Assembly: GCF_014764405.1 (NCBI RefSeq)
Contig: NZ_CP061725.1
Span: forward strand, 6,200,001-6,264,000
Length of the DNA: 64,000 nt
From: Micromonospora craniellae
Lineage (GTDB): Bacteria; Actinomycetota; Actinomycetes; Mycobacteriales; Micromonosporaceae
Direction: 5' to 3'
In this document: positions 8,923-17,391 of the stretch, in pieces
Layout of the letters: every line of letters begins with the position of its first letter
Position numbering within the stretch: position 1 is the stretch's first letter
Made by a program: the position numbers and the translations under genes
Notes under the pieces: generated by a model
Databases searched by the model: none
What the model was told of the DNA's origin: nothing
The model's input: only the letters and a program-made list of their open reading frames with translations

Positions 8923-9981
8923 TCAATCGGTGGCACGGACCCTCTCCGCCGGGTGACCCGCGGCGGGCGTCGGCGAGGTTCCGCCGGCGCGGGAGTCCGT
9001 GGACGCCGCAGCGGCCCTCCTCGATGCGATCCACAGCCCGGCGCCGCGGCAGGCGCTGACGATCGTGAGCGCGAAGAAGACGCCGAAGGCCACGTGGAAG
9101 GTCATGAGGACGCCGTAGACCGCAGCGACCGCGAGACCGAACGTGATCTGGCCTGACCTGGACCTCGGTGTCGTGCCCGGGTCGGTGATCATGTAGAGCG
9201 TGAAGAGCAGCAGCGCCATCCCCGTGAGCGGGGCCATCGCGGCGGGGAAGGAGATGTCGTCGGAGAAGACGGCGCGGATCGCCGCCTGCGCCGTGAAGCC
9301 ACCCACCCACGCGAAGATCAGCGGAAGCTTGCCGGTGAAGATGAAGTTGATGAACAGACCCAGGCATGCGAGGAACGCGGGGAGCGCGATGTCGCCGAAG
9401 TGATTGAGGTACTCGGTGAACTGGTACGGCGGCGCGATGCTCACGGTGCTGGCGTACAGCACCAGCATCACCGTGATGCCGAAGTTCGAGGGGTTGAAGT
9501 AGTGCTTGTCGCCGTTCTGGGTCCGGACCCGGAAGATGTACTTGCTGCTGATCGTGACGACCGCGGCGACGATGAACAGGTCGATGCGATCGCTGATGAA
9601 CAGCAGCATCGCCAGCGCGAATCCGCTGATGTGCGCCGGCAGGAGGAAGTTGACGAGAGCCATGGTGCGTTCGCGGCGTGTGGGCGTGTCGGTGCGGGCG
9701 AGGTAGGCCGGCCGCCTCGAATCCCGCTTCGCCACGAGTGTCTCAAGCGCGAGTTCGGTGACGTAGCACGTGAACACCACGACGAGTAGCTGGGCGATGG
9801 TCTGCTCGAAGCCGAGGAACAGATGCCCGACGATGTTGAGGATCATGATCGCGACGGCGAACCGGCGGAGCGCCGCGAGCCGCAGTTTCGCCGGGTCGGT
9901 GGGCCGCATCTTCGCGGGAAGGTCCCGGAGCCGGGTGCGTGGTGTCGCCGCCGGGGCGGGAGCCGTCAACGTCCCGGTCAT
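8923..9981 (-). CDS. UnbU-like integral membrane protein (RnfD-related)
   Basis: A 352-residue polytopic membrane protein with about eight hydrophobic segments. The YMITDPGTTPRSRSGQ stretch near residue 270 matches the TDPxTxP signature of RnfD/NqrB-type subunits, as does KHYFNPSNFGI around residue 170. Enediyne loci carry the same family under the name UnbU. RnfD proteins hold covalent flavin and take part in membrane redox chains; whether UnbU does so is unproven. Its ATG overlaps the UnbV stop, so the two are co-translated. The last 30 residues are disordered. Presence in a locus without an enediyne PKS is the odd point. Confidence 0.85.
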   Translation of the reverse strand: MTGTLTAPAPAATPRTRLRDLPAKMRPTDPAKLRLAALRRFAVAIMILNIVGHLFLGFEQTIAQLLVVVFTCYVTELALETLVAKRDSRRPAYLARTDTPTRRERTMALVNFLLPAHISGFALAMLLFISDRIDLFIVAAVVTISSKYIFRVRTQNGDKHYFNPSNFGITVMLVLYASTVSIAPPYQFTEYLNHFGDIALPAFLACLGLFINFIFTGKLPLIFAWVGGFTAQAAIRAVFSDDISFPAAMAPLTGMALLLFTLYMITDPGTTPRSRSGQITFGLAVAAVYGVLMTFHVAFGVFFALTIVSACRGAGLWIASRRAAAASTDSRAGGTSPTPAAGHPAERVRATD

Positions 9982-11924
9982 GGCAGCACCACCGTGTGCC
10001 AGCCGCGGCCGACCCGCACCTCGGCGGTCTGGACCGTCCCGGTGGCGTCTCGCCAGGTCAGCGCGACGGTGTTGGCGTCTCCCGCGTCGTCACCGAGCCC
10101 GAAGTGGACGTCGGTGCTGCTCTGACCGCCGTGCCCGTTACCGCCGTCGACGTAGGAGCGGAACGCGGCTCCGCTTCCGGTGGTGACGGTGGCCGAGGCG
10201 CCGATCGCGGCCACGCCCCGCACCTCGTGTGCGGCCCGAAGGCCCTCGATCACCTCCGGCGTACGGGGGCCGGTGGGGGAGGTGCCGGGCGTGCTCTCGG
10301 TGGCACGCAGGATCCGGAGGCCGACGAACCCGCCGCAGTCGTCGCAGTCGTTCACCACGAGCCGGGCGTCGGCCCACTGATTCGCCTCGATCCAGTCGAG
10401 GTCACCGTCGCCGTCAATGTCGGCTAGTGCGAGTCCACGCATCACGCCCCCATCGTCAAGGCCGGAGGCTTCCGCGATGTTCGCGTACCGGCCGTCCTCT
10501 GTCGGTGTCATGACGACCCGGGGCGCCGCCCCACTGATGTCTCCGTCCGTCAGGTCGGGCCACGAGCGGGGGTTGGCGATCAGCGTGTCGTTGGAGAGCG
10601 CGAGTTCCTGAATCTCCGGCCACCGGTTCACCGGCCCGCGAACGAAGCCGGTCGCCTGTAGCAGCTCGACCCGCCCGTCGTTGTTCAGGTCACCGACCTT
10701 GTTGTCCCACGAGAAGGCCGTACGCGCGAGGCCGAGTGCCTCGGCTCCCGGCCGGAAGGTGGGGATGCCGTCGTCCTTCGCGCCCTCGCCGAGGAAGAGC
10801 AGTTGGCTCTCGAACAGGCCGAATTCGTGGGTGATGTTGCTGACGTAGATGTCGTAGTCGTTGTCGCGGTTGACGTCGGCGATCGTGACGCCCATGCCCT
10901 TGAAGGAGTCCCGGCCGATCATCGTCGAGCGCGGATTGAAGAGTCCCTTGTTGCCGCCGTCGACGTTCTCGAACGCCAGCCTGCCGTCGACCGACCGATT
11001 GACGAAGAAGCGGTCCGGACCGAAGTCGTTGGCGACGTAGAGTTCGGGCAGCGAGTCACCGTTCAGATCAGCCGCGGCCACCGCCAACGTCCAGCCCCGC
11101 GAGTTGTCGTCGGAGAAGGCGTCTGCGACGAGCTCGTACGTCACGGCGGGGAATCCGCCCCGCCCGAGAAGCACGTAGTTCCTCCCGCCGTTCATCGCCC
11201 GGGACAGCGAGTCGTTCATGTCGACTCTCTTCGGGGATCCCTGGTCGAGGAGTTGGGCCCCGTCGGCGAAGTAGTTGCCGATGAAGATGTCCAGGGTGCC
11301 GTCGCCGTTGAGGTCGCTGAACGCCGCGGTGTTCGTGTACCAGTCGAGGTCGGCGCCGCCGTCGAGCACCTCGTGCGGCTCGAACGTCATGCCGCCGAGG
11401 TTGAGATGGGCGACCGGTCCGCGTCCCCAGAAGTAGACCAGAGCGTCCGTCCAGCCGTTGCCGTCGAGATCGGCGAGCCGGCATCCCATCGGTGCCTGCG
11501 TGGCCGGCTCATAGGCGAGCCGCTGTCCGCCTCGACCCGGAGCGATTCCGTTCTGGTCGAGCAGCGTCACTACCGGGGTGCTGTTCTTCGTGTCCCGGGC
11601 GATCTGGTGGATGCTGACGGAGTCCGACCGTGGATCGACCAGGCAGACCTCGTTGGCGTAGGCGTCTCCGTCGAGGTCGGCGACGGCTGCGCCGGCGCCT
11701 ACCGAGCTGATCCAGGGCGCGATGTGGTCGACGGAGGGATTGACGTTGCGGATCGCTCGGACCGGATCCACCGCCGGCGAGATCGGAGTGACACTGAGGG
11801 CAAAGGGCTCGGCGCTCGCCGAACTCGGGGTGGATGGGACGACGAATCCCAGCGTTATCGCGACGAGGGGCACCGCAACGAGCGCTGCTTGGTACATCGG
11901 TCGTCCCAGGAAACCTATCAGCAT
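9978..11924 (-). CDS. UnbV-like secreted FG-GAP / ASPIC repeat protein
   Basis: A 648-residue exported beta-propeller. A signal peptide of about 40 residues (hydrophobic AALVAVPLVAITLGFVV, then ASAEP) is followed by at least seven calcium-loop repeats such as DLDGDAYAN, DLDGNGWTD, DLNGDGTLD, DVNRDNDYD, DLNNDGRVE and DIDGDGDLD. The C-terminus has the ASPIC/UnbV-type domain (STDVHFGLGDD, VRVGRGWHTVVLP). ATG 11924 is chosen because it begins the signal peptide and has GGGAG about 5 nt upstream; the open frame continues 86 codons further without family resemblance. It is the first gene of the operon. In enediyne loci UnbV and UnbU always travel together; the biochemical role is unknown. Confidence 0.85.
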   Translation of the reverse strand: MLIGFLGRPMYQAALVAVPLVAITLGFVVPSTPSSASAEPFALSVTPISPAVDPVRAIRNVNPSVDHIAPWISSVGAGAAVADLDGDAYANEVCLVDPRSDSVSIHQIARDTKNSTPVVTLLDQNGIAPGRGGQRLAYEPATQAPMGCRLADLDGNGWTDALVYFWGRGPVAHLNLGGMTFEPHEVLDGGADLDWYTNTAAFSDLNGDGTLDIFIGNYFADGAQLLDQGSPKRVDMNDSLSRAMNGGRNYVLLGRGGFPAVTYELVADAFSDDNSRGWTLAVAAADLNGDSLPELYVANDFGPDRFFVNRSVDGRLAFENVDGGNKGLFNPRSTMIGRDSFKGMGVTIADVNRDNDYDIYVSNITHEFGLFESQLLFLGEGAKDDGIPTFRPGAEALGLARTAFSWDNKVGDLNNDGRVELLQATGFVRGPVNRWPEIQELALSNDTLIANPRSWPDLTDGDISGAAPRVVMTPTEDGRYANIAEASGLDDGGVMRGLALADIDGDGDLDWIEANQWADARLVVNDCDDCGGFVGLRILRATESTPGTSPTGPRTPEVIEGLRAAHEVRGVAAIGASATVTTGSGAAFRSYVDGGNGHGGQSSTDVHFGLGDDAGDANTVALTWRDATGTVQTAEVRVGRGWHTVVLP

Positions 11925-12659
11925 CGCACTCCCAGTTCTCAAGTGCCAGCCAACCCGTACCGTAAAACCGGAGGAACTGCTGGCGTCGCATTCGCTTGAG
12001 CGGAAGACAGCGGTGGCATCCTGGACGCGAAACTCGCCCACCGCAGCCATGACAATCAACCTTGAAGGGACCGTCCACTGTGGTTGCCGCCGTCCCTCGG
12101 CGGAACTTCCACACCGGTGGTTATCCCACAGGTGAGTCGTGTGGCGCAAGAGGTGCGAGGTCTCCCAAGCATCGAAACGCAACTATCAGAGTCGAAATGC
12201 TAGGCGGCCTGACCTGGGAAAACTCGCCCCCACGTCACCGCTGCTCGATCAACTGCAAAGACGACACCGCGCACTGTCGAGTACCGTGTGCCCGGAGGCT
12301 ACCCGCCCCTGCGTCCGGTCCGGCGAGGGGTGGTGGCCGCCCGACGCCGCGTCGCCGTGCTGGACGCGACGGACGCGTCAGATCAGTCACTTGCGGCCGA
12401 TCGACCCCTTGCCTTCGATGCCGCAAGTTGCTAGATCTCAGAAGCTCGATGCGGCACCCTCCAGCGAAGGGAGTCGATGGTGCTAGAGGTTTGGGTCGTG
12501 CGGGGGCGACCGATCTTTCTGCGGACTCCATGCGCAACAAAGCGCTTCACGTCACCATCCATATCGGTTTCGAGAAACGGGAATCGCCCATCGACGGTGA
12601 TGGGTCGTCGTCACCTCCACCACCCCCGACCTCCGAGAACCCGTGAAGTGAGGACTCCG
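11925..12659. other. Divergent intergenic region of the polyketide cluster
   Basis: 735 bp between the 5' ends of the minus-strand operon and the plus-strand membrane gene pair. No open frame in it resembles a protein family. It should hold both promoters, but I see no convincing -35/-10 pair. A perfect 9-bp inverted repeat (ACTTGCGGC / GCCGCAAGT) lies at 12389-12428 and is listed separately. Confidence 0.6.
12389..12428. repeat. Inverted repeat, possible operator or RNA hairpin
   Basis: Arms ACTTGCGGC and GCCGCAAGT pair perfectly, and the pairing extends inward (CGATCGA against TCGAT) with a two-base bulge around a pyrimidine-rich loop. It lies in the control region between the divergent UnbV and membrane-protein genes, so it could bind a regulator or form a leader hairpin. 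Function is inference only. Confidence 0.4.
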
Positions 12660-13199
12660 ATGAATCGGCTCAACTCCCAGTACCACCGCCCGGCGCTGCT
12701 GATCTTCCTCGTCATCGTGGTCGCACACTGGGCCGAGCACCTCGTGCAGGCGTTCCAGATCTGGGGCCTGGGATGGACGACCGCGGAGTCTCGCGGAGTC
12801 CTCGGGATGCCGTTCCCGTGGCTGGTCACCGAGGAGTGGATGCACTACGCCTACGCCCTGATCATGTTGGCCGGGTTCATCGTGCTGCGTCCCGGGTTCG
12901 CCGGCACGGCCAAGACCTGGTGGTCCATCGCTCTGGGCATCCAGGTCTGGCACCACTTCGAGCACCTGCTGCTGCTCATCCAGGTCCAGGCCGGCACCAC
13001 GTTCTTCGGCCAGGCCGGCCCGGTCAGCATCGCTCAGCTCATCGTGCCCCGGGTCGAGCTGCACCTGTTCTACAACGGCATCGTCTTCCTGCCGATGGTC
13101 GTCGCCATGTTCCTGCACCGCCGTCCCGGGCCGACGGAGGCGGACCAGATGACCTGCACCTGCGCGCCCCGCGAACTCACCGGCGCCGGCGTCAGATGA
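12660..13199 (+). CDS. Small integral membrane protein with paired histidines, unknown function
   Basis: 179 residues. ATG 12660 is preceded by TGAGGA, whereas an in-frame reading from 12477 adds unrelated basic sequence. About four hydrophobic segments carry acidic and histidine residues inside or at membrane borders: AHWAEHLVQ (about residue 22), EEWMHYAY (about 60), VWHHFEHLLLL (about 102) and VELHLFYN (about 140). Such H-x-x-E-H arrangements could coordinate metal or haem, but I do not recognise the family and assign no reaction. It overlaps the next gene by ATGA and diverges from the UnbV operon, so it may belong to the polyketide cluster. Confidence 0.7.
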   Translation: MNRLNSQYHRPALLIFLVIVVAHWAEHLVQAFQIWGLGWTTAESRGVLGMPFPWLVTEEWMHYAYALIMLAGFIVLRPGFAGTAKTWWSIALGIQVWHHFEHLLLLIQVQAGTTFFGQAGPVSIAQLIVPRVELHLFYNGIVFLPMVVAMFLHRRPGPTEADQMTCTCAPRELTGAGVR

Positions 13200-13549
13200 G
13201 GTCGCGGCATCGGCGGTGGGGCCTGGCGGCGATCGCGCTGATCGTGACCGTCGTCGTGGCGCTCGCGCTTCGCCAGGGCGAGCCGGCCGCACCGGTGGCC
13301 CCGTCCTCCGGCCACCAGCACGGTGCACCACCGGACCCGCTCACCAGCGCGGTGCTCGTCCTCAACGTGATGGTCCTGCTCGGGCTCGCGGTGCTGGCAC
13401 GATCGTGGCCGGCGGGGGTGCGCCGACCCGGCGATACCCGACGGAAGTGGCGCTACTCGGAGCAGGCCCAGGATGCCCCGGCGGACGACCGGCCGGCCGA
13501 CGAGGAGCACGCGTCGACCGACCCGTCGACGCGATCGGATCGACGATAG
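13196..13549 (+). CDS. Small membrane protein, unknown function
   Basis: 117 residues. The ATG at 13196 overlaps the stop of the histidine-rich membrane gene (ATGA). It has an N-terminal hydrophobic helix (LAAIALIVTVVVALAL), a short outer loop with HQHG, and a second helix (AVLVLNVMVLLGLAVLA), then a charged C-terminal tail. The small loop between helices with two histidines could pair with the partner protein. No family recognised. Co-translation with 12660-13199 is the only functional clue. Confidence 0.6.
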   Translation: MRSRHRRWGLAAIALIVTVVVALALRQGEPAAPVAPSSGHQHGAPPDPLTSAVLVLNVMVLLGLAVLARSWPAGVRRPGDTRRKWRYSEQAQDAPADDRPADEEHASTDPSTRSDRR

Positions 13550-13597
13550 GCAGGACCGTGCGGTGTGGTCCGGGACGGATACGCCTCGGTGCGACTG

Positions 13598-14167
13598 TCA
13601 GAGGTGGTCCCGGACCCAGCCGGCGAGCAGCCGCGCGCAGTCGTCCACCGACTCCATCCAGGTACGGTCGGCCCCCGCGCCGGCCTCGTCACTGACCTGC
13701 TTGACCAGCCGCACCGGTACGCCGAACCGCAGCGCCGTCGCGGCCACCGCGTAGCCCTCCATGTCCACCAACTGGGCGCGTGCGGCCAGCGCGGCGCGCG
13801 CCTCGTCGTCGGCGATGAACTGATCCCCGGTGGCCAGCACCGGCCCGTCGCCGCCCAGCGCCAGCGGCGCGCCGACGGTCTGCCCGGTCAGCCGGCGGAT
13901 GAACTCCGTGTCCAGGTCGTGCTGGAGCACGCTGCCCACCTGCTGCGTACCGGTCCAGTCGGGGTGCAACGCTCCGGCCGTGCCGAGGTTGACCACCGCC
14001 GACGGCAGCGGGCCCCGGGCCAGCGTCGCCGCCACCGCGACCGCCGCGTTCACCTTCCCCATCCCGGTGAGCAGCACCGGCAGGCGCGAATCGAGGTGGG
14101 CGGCCTCCTCGGCGATGGCCAGGACGAGCAACGGGCGGTCCGGGCTGATCGTTCCGCGAAGATCCAT
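13598..14167 (-). CDS. Nucleoside phosphorylase / MTA-SAH nucleosidase family protein
   Basis: 189 residues, somewhat short for the family (about 230). It shows the PNP/UDP family signatures: LLTGMGKVNAAVAVA near the N-terminus, VVNLGTAGALHP, and the catalytic region VDMEGYAVAATAL followed by VKQVSDEA, where the Asp of SDxA protonates the purine. The likely reaction is hydrolysis of the glycosidic bond of methylthioadenosine or S-adenosylhomocysteine, recycling by-products of methyltransferases. It stands alone, convergent with the membrane gene pair. The MocR-type fragment lies upstream. Confidence 0.8.
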   Translation of the reverse strand: MDLRGTISPDRPLLVLAIAEEAAHLDSRLPVLLTGMGKVNAAVAVAATLARGPLPSAVVNLGTAGALHPDWTGTQQVGSVLQHDLDTEFIRRLTGQTVGAPLALGGDGPVLATGDQFIADDEARAALAARAQLVDMEGYAVAATALRFGVPVRLVKQVSDEAGAGADRTWMESVDDCARLLAGWVRDHL

Positions 14168-14224
14168 CCGGCGATGGTAGCGGCCGTTCGTGACCGCGCC
14201 GTTGCCGGAATCCCCGTCATGGTG

Positions 14225-14690
14225 TCACGCCACGGCTGTTCGCAGCGCCCGAGCGAGACGACGGACGGCCTCGTCCATCAGCTCGGGCGGGGCGGCGGCG
14301 TAGGTGAGACGCAGGTGCGGCGCCGGCGGCTCGGCCGCGTACCAGGGACGACCGGGAAAGACCACGACGCCCTCGGCGGCCGCGGCCACGGCCAGCGCCA
14401 CGTCGTCGACGCCGTCGGGCAGGCGTGCCCAGAGGTGCAGGCCGCCGCGCGCCACGGGCTGCCCGGCGAGGTCCGGCAGGTGCCAGCGGATTGCGGTCAG
14501 CAGGGCCTCGCGGCGGGCCCGGAGCGCGGTCCGCAGCGCCCGACGATGTCGCGCCCAGGCCGGTGAGGTGACGACCTCGATGGTGGCCTGCTGCAACGGC
14601 CCGGCGACGAAGAAGTCGTCGAGCAGCCGGGCCGCGCGCAGCCGGGCACCGGCCGGGCCCCGTGCGCCGATCGCCGTGACCCACCCGCCC
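14225..14690 (-). pseudogene. MocR/PdxR-type regulator, C-terminal fragment only
   Basis: About 155 residues of the aminotransferase-like domain of a GntR-MocR regulator: LLDDFFVAGPLQQATIEVVTSP, then RRALRTALRARREALL, GGLHLWARLPDG and APHLRLTYAAAPPELMDEA to the stop. The wHTH domain and the PLP-lysine half are missing. The reading stops matching at about 14690, exactly where a truncated EamA transporter begins on the other strand. MocR regulators are often divergent from an EamA exporter, so one deletion seems to have removed the shared promoter region and both 5' ends. Not expected to function. Confidence 0.75.
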
Positions 14691-14951
14691 ACGGCCGACG
14701 CCGCCGCCTGGTCGGCCTTCGGCTACCTGATCACGGTCTCCATGTTTCTGGGCTTCTTCGCCTGGTACGCCGGCCTGGCCCGGGGCGGCATCGCCCAGGT
14801 CGGCCAGATCCAACTCGCCCAGCCGGTGCTCACCCTGCTCTGATCCGCGCTGCTGCTCGCCGAGACCGTCAGCCCGGAGTCGATCCTCGCCGCGCTGGTC
14901 GTGCTGGGCTGCGTGGTGCTGACCCAACGCACCCGCCTCGCCGCCGCCTGA
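14690..14951 (+). pseudogene. EamA-family transporter, C-terminal fragment with internal stop
   Basis: Residues from WSAFGYLITVSMFLGFFAWYAGLARGG to QLAQPVLTLL match the penultimate helices of EamA/DMT exporters. Then a TGA stands where the family normally has Trp before SALLLAETV, and the last helix (ILAALVVLGCVVLTQ) follows in the same frame to a TGA at 14949-14951. The first eight or so helices are absent. Upstream it abuts the MocR fragment on the other strand. It is doubly inactivated: 5' deletion plus nonsense codon. Confidence 0.75.
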
Positions 14952-15142
14952 GCGGACTCGGCGGTCACACCGCCGCTCCTTCGGCGCGAACGGCGGCGGG
15001 CGGGACCCCTGCGGGTATGGCGGTGGCGCCTGCGCCGAGCTGATGCCACGGTGTCGGCGTCGGCTGCTGTCGAGCTGACCCGTTCATGCCATCGGGAAGC
15101 GGGTTGGCGCTGCGGGACCCGGACCCACCCGGAAGGATCGAA

Positions 15143-15603
15143 TTGCGTTACCAGATCTACTTCGACACACTCCCCTCCGAGGCGTTACGCCGGCTGCTGG
15201 CCGAGGACTACGGCATCACGCCGGACGCGGTGTACATCGGTCGGACCGAGGACCGCACACCGGATGATCCTCGGCCGGTCGCCATGCTCACTCCGTGGAC
15301 GGGGACGAGGGCTTCGGCTGGGTCCTGACCGGTGACACCGAACTCGCCGACGCCACCGGTTAGACAGAGCGCGAACTGGCGGTCACGCTGGCCAGAGCCC
15401 TCGGCGTACGGGCACTGGTCGACGACAGCAGTATCCGACCCGACCGATGGGTGCTGGTCTGCGCGGACGGCAGCAGTGGCCTGGTCCGCATCGACGAGGA
15501 CGCCGCCGCCGAGGGGAATCTGCGGATCGTGCACGCCTTCGCACCCATCGACGGCGCACCCGACCCCGTGGTCGTGCCGCCGCCGGACTGGGCCCGCGTC
15601 TGA
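15143..15603 (+). pseudogene. Hypothetical gene broken by a frameshift and a stop
   Basis: A TTG start at 15143 with GGAAGGA before it opens LRYQIYFDTLPSEALRRLLA and runs to about residue 50. After VAMLT the sense continues in another frame (DGDEGFGWVLTGDTELADATG), meets a TAG, and then goes on in the same frame as ERELAVTLARALGVRALVDD to DWARV at 15603. Coding bias and sequence style are continuous across both lesions, so this was one protein of about 150 residues. I do not recognise the family. The lesions could also be sequencing errors, but there are two independent ones. Confidence 0.6.
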
Positions 15604-15610
15604 TGGCCGC

Positions 15611-16513
15611 TCAGGTCAGCCGATCCACCACCAGCTCGTGGATCGCGTCGAGAAGTTCCTGGTCGCGCTCCGAGTGCGCGGTCACGGTGACGGCCGCCCG
15701 CCGCCCGGGGCTGACGACCACGTACTGCCCGTACCGCCCGTCCATGCGGTAGGTGCCGCCCTCGTCGAGCCACACGCCGAGCCCGTACCCGCGCGTGTAC
15801 CGCTCACCGAAGGTGATGGCGGCCGTGTCGACCCGTTCGGTGGTCATCCGCCGCACGTACGACGCCGGGAGAAGCTGACGATCCTCCCACCGTCCATCCT
15901 GGAGCAGCAACCGCGCGAAGCGTGCGAGTTCGTGGGTACGCAGGAACAGGTCGCTCTCGGCAAGGGGAAACCCGAGCGGGCAGGTGCGCCACGCCGGATC
16001 GTCCAGGCCCAACGGCACGAAGACCCGGGGCAGCAGGTACGTGCGCAGGTCCGCGCCGGTGACCCGCGCGATGACCCGCCCGATCGCGTACGCGCCGGAG
16101 CCGGTGTAGGCGAATCTGGCTCCGGGTGCGGCTTTCAGCGGCGCGGCGACGATCTCGTGGAGCAGGTCCGCAGCGTCGATCCGTTGGCCGGCGAACCAGC
16201 GGTGACTGCTGCCGGTCGTCATCGTCAGCAGATGACGCAGCGTGATGCCCTCGGCTCCGTCAGCCGCTGTCGCCCGCAACTCCGGAAAGTGGTCCAGCAG
16301 GCGATCGTCCAGCGTGAGGCGTCCTTCCGCCTCCGCGAGCCCCAGCGCGACAGAGGTGAACGTCTTCGCCACGGAGTAGACGTTCACCCGGTCGTCGGCG
16401 CCGAACCGGTGCGCGACCGGCGCCCTGCCCTCGCGGTACACGTGGATCCCGTGCGCGCCCAGCCCACGCACCGCGTTCGCCTGCACGAACGCGTCGAGAA
16501 GGTGATCGTCCAT
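15611..16513 (-). CDS. Serine hydrolase, class C beta-lactamase / esterase family
   Basis: 300 residues. The SxxK nucleophile motif is in VYSVAKTFTSVALG (about residue 47), followed by LTLDDRLLDHFPEL and ITLRHLLTMTTG, then YTGSGAYAIGRVI as the second catalytic (Tyr) motif, and a GLGVWLDEGGTYRMDGRYGQ region near the end. Such enzymes are beta-lactamase-like esterases, DD-peptidases or transesterases. There is no signal peptide, so it is cytoplasmic. It looks intact and is transcribed alone, convergent with the broken gene at 15143-15603. Confidence 0.82.
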   Translation of the reverse strand: MDDHLLDAFVQANAVRGLGAHGIHVYREGRAPVAHRFGADDRVNVYSVAKTFTSVALGLAEAEGRLTLDDRLLDHFPELRATAADGAEGITLRHLLTMTTGSSHRWFAGQRIDAADLLHEIVAAPLKAAPGARFAYTGSGAYAIGRVIARVTGADLRTYLLPRVFVPLGLDDPAWRTCPLGFPLAESDLFLRTHELARFARLLLQDGRWEDRQLLPASYVRRMTTERVDTAAITFGERYTRGYGLGVWLDEGGTYRMDGRYGQYVVVSPGRRAAVTVTAHSERDQELLDAIHELVVDRLT

Positions 16514-16848
16514 CGTCGAATCGTACGCAGGGCGCCAGGGCCGCTGCCGGCGCGCGAGCAGGCCGCCGGAGCAGCGGAACCCTGGTGCCCTACGGACAAC
16601 TCAACCCGCTGAGCTAGCAGTTTCCGGACGGCGAAGCGGCCTCTCCCGACCACCTGCGTTGCGCCGCCCGCAGGTGGCCGACCAGTATCTCCACCGGGAT
16701 GCCCAACACACCGGCCAGCAGTGTCACAGCGGTTTACCTCTCGATCGTCTTCGAGCTATCGCTCGACTTTCCCGAAGCGATTGCCAGGGTGAGACAGAAG
16801 CTCTGATCCGTCGTAGCCTGGTCGCCCACCCTTCCCTCAGGAGGCGAG
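16514..16848. other. Intergenic region
   Basis: 335 bp between the divergent serine hydrolase and the 16849 gene. No protein-like frame. A stretch at about 16577-16618 resembles a tRNA D-arm on the minus strand (TAGCTCAGCGGGTTGAG) but acceptor and T arms are missing. Otherwise I see nothing assignable. Confidence 0.5.
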
Positions 16849-17307
16849 ATGGCTCCGAGTAATCATCAGAAGCATCAGGCTGGGCGGCACCTTGCGGTGG
16901 CTGAGGCGTTGTTGCAGGGCTACCCTGCCAAGATGATCGGTGCTCGGACGTTTGTGGAGATCAACGGCAGGAAGGCGGCGGTGCAGGTCGCTGCGCGCGG
17001 CGCTTGGATGATCGCTGACATTGACAAGATGACGGCGATGTCGAGTGACTTCTATGTGCTCGTGGACGTGACGGCTGAGCGTCGGGATTTCTACGTCGTG
17101 CCCGGTGACGAGTTGCGTCGTGGCGTACGCGAGCGGCACGACGAGTTCATGGCGAGCGTCGATGGCGTCCGCCCACGCAACCCCGACAGCAGGCACACGG
17201 CGATCTACCCGACGAACGTGGCGGAGTGGCGTAACCAGTGGTCGCTGTTCGGCCACGCGACCCAGCCCGAAGGTGCGGAGGCGACAGGGACCCCGGCGAA
17301 GTCGTGA
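16849..17307 (+). CDS. Conserved hypothetical protein, possible nuclease-like fold
   Basis: 152 residues beginning MAPSNHQKHQAGRHLAVAEA with an AGGAG box upstream. The order of a helix, then FVEINGRKAAVQVAARG, then a YVLVDVTAERRDFYVV strand resembles small PD-(D/E)XK-like proteins, but the acidic catalytic residues are not convincing. The C-terminal half has conserved-looking RERHDEF and PRNPDSRHTAIY blocks. I assign no function. It is followed by a 22-bp-arm palindrome that could end its transcript. Confidence 0.55.
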   Translation: MAPSNHQKHQAGRHLAVAEALLQGYPAKMIGARTFVEINGRKAAVQVAARGAWMIADIDKMTAMSSDFYVLVDVTAERRDFYVVPGDELRRGVRERHDEFMASVDGVRPRNPDSRHTAIYPTNVAEWRNQWSLFGHATQPEGAEATGTPAKS

Positions 17308-17391
17308 ATAAGAGATCACCGAGGTTCTCTGCGCCTTGTTGATCTGGCCGAAGCGAGCCATGCCCGCGTCACCCGTGGCGGTCCGCGTCTC

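Noticed and set aside
1..11924. A true enediyne cluster
   Set aside because: UnbU and UnbV are present, but no PKSE, E3, E10-type thioesterase or self-resistance gene is visible; the ketosynthases are discrete proteins.
16577..16620. tRNA-like stretch (D-arm TAGCTCAGCGGGTTGAG on the minus strand)
   Set aside because: No acceptor stem, anticodon arm or T-arm can be folded around it, and no matching att-like duplicate was found at the end of the accessory region.
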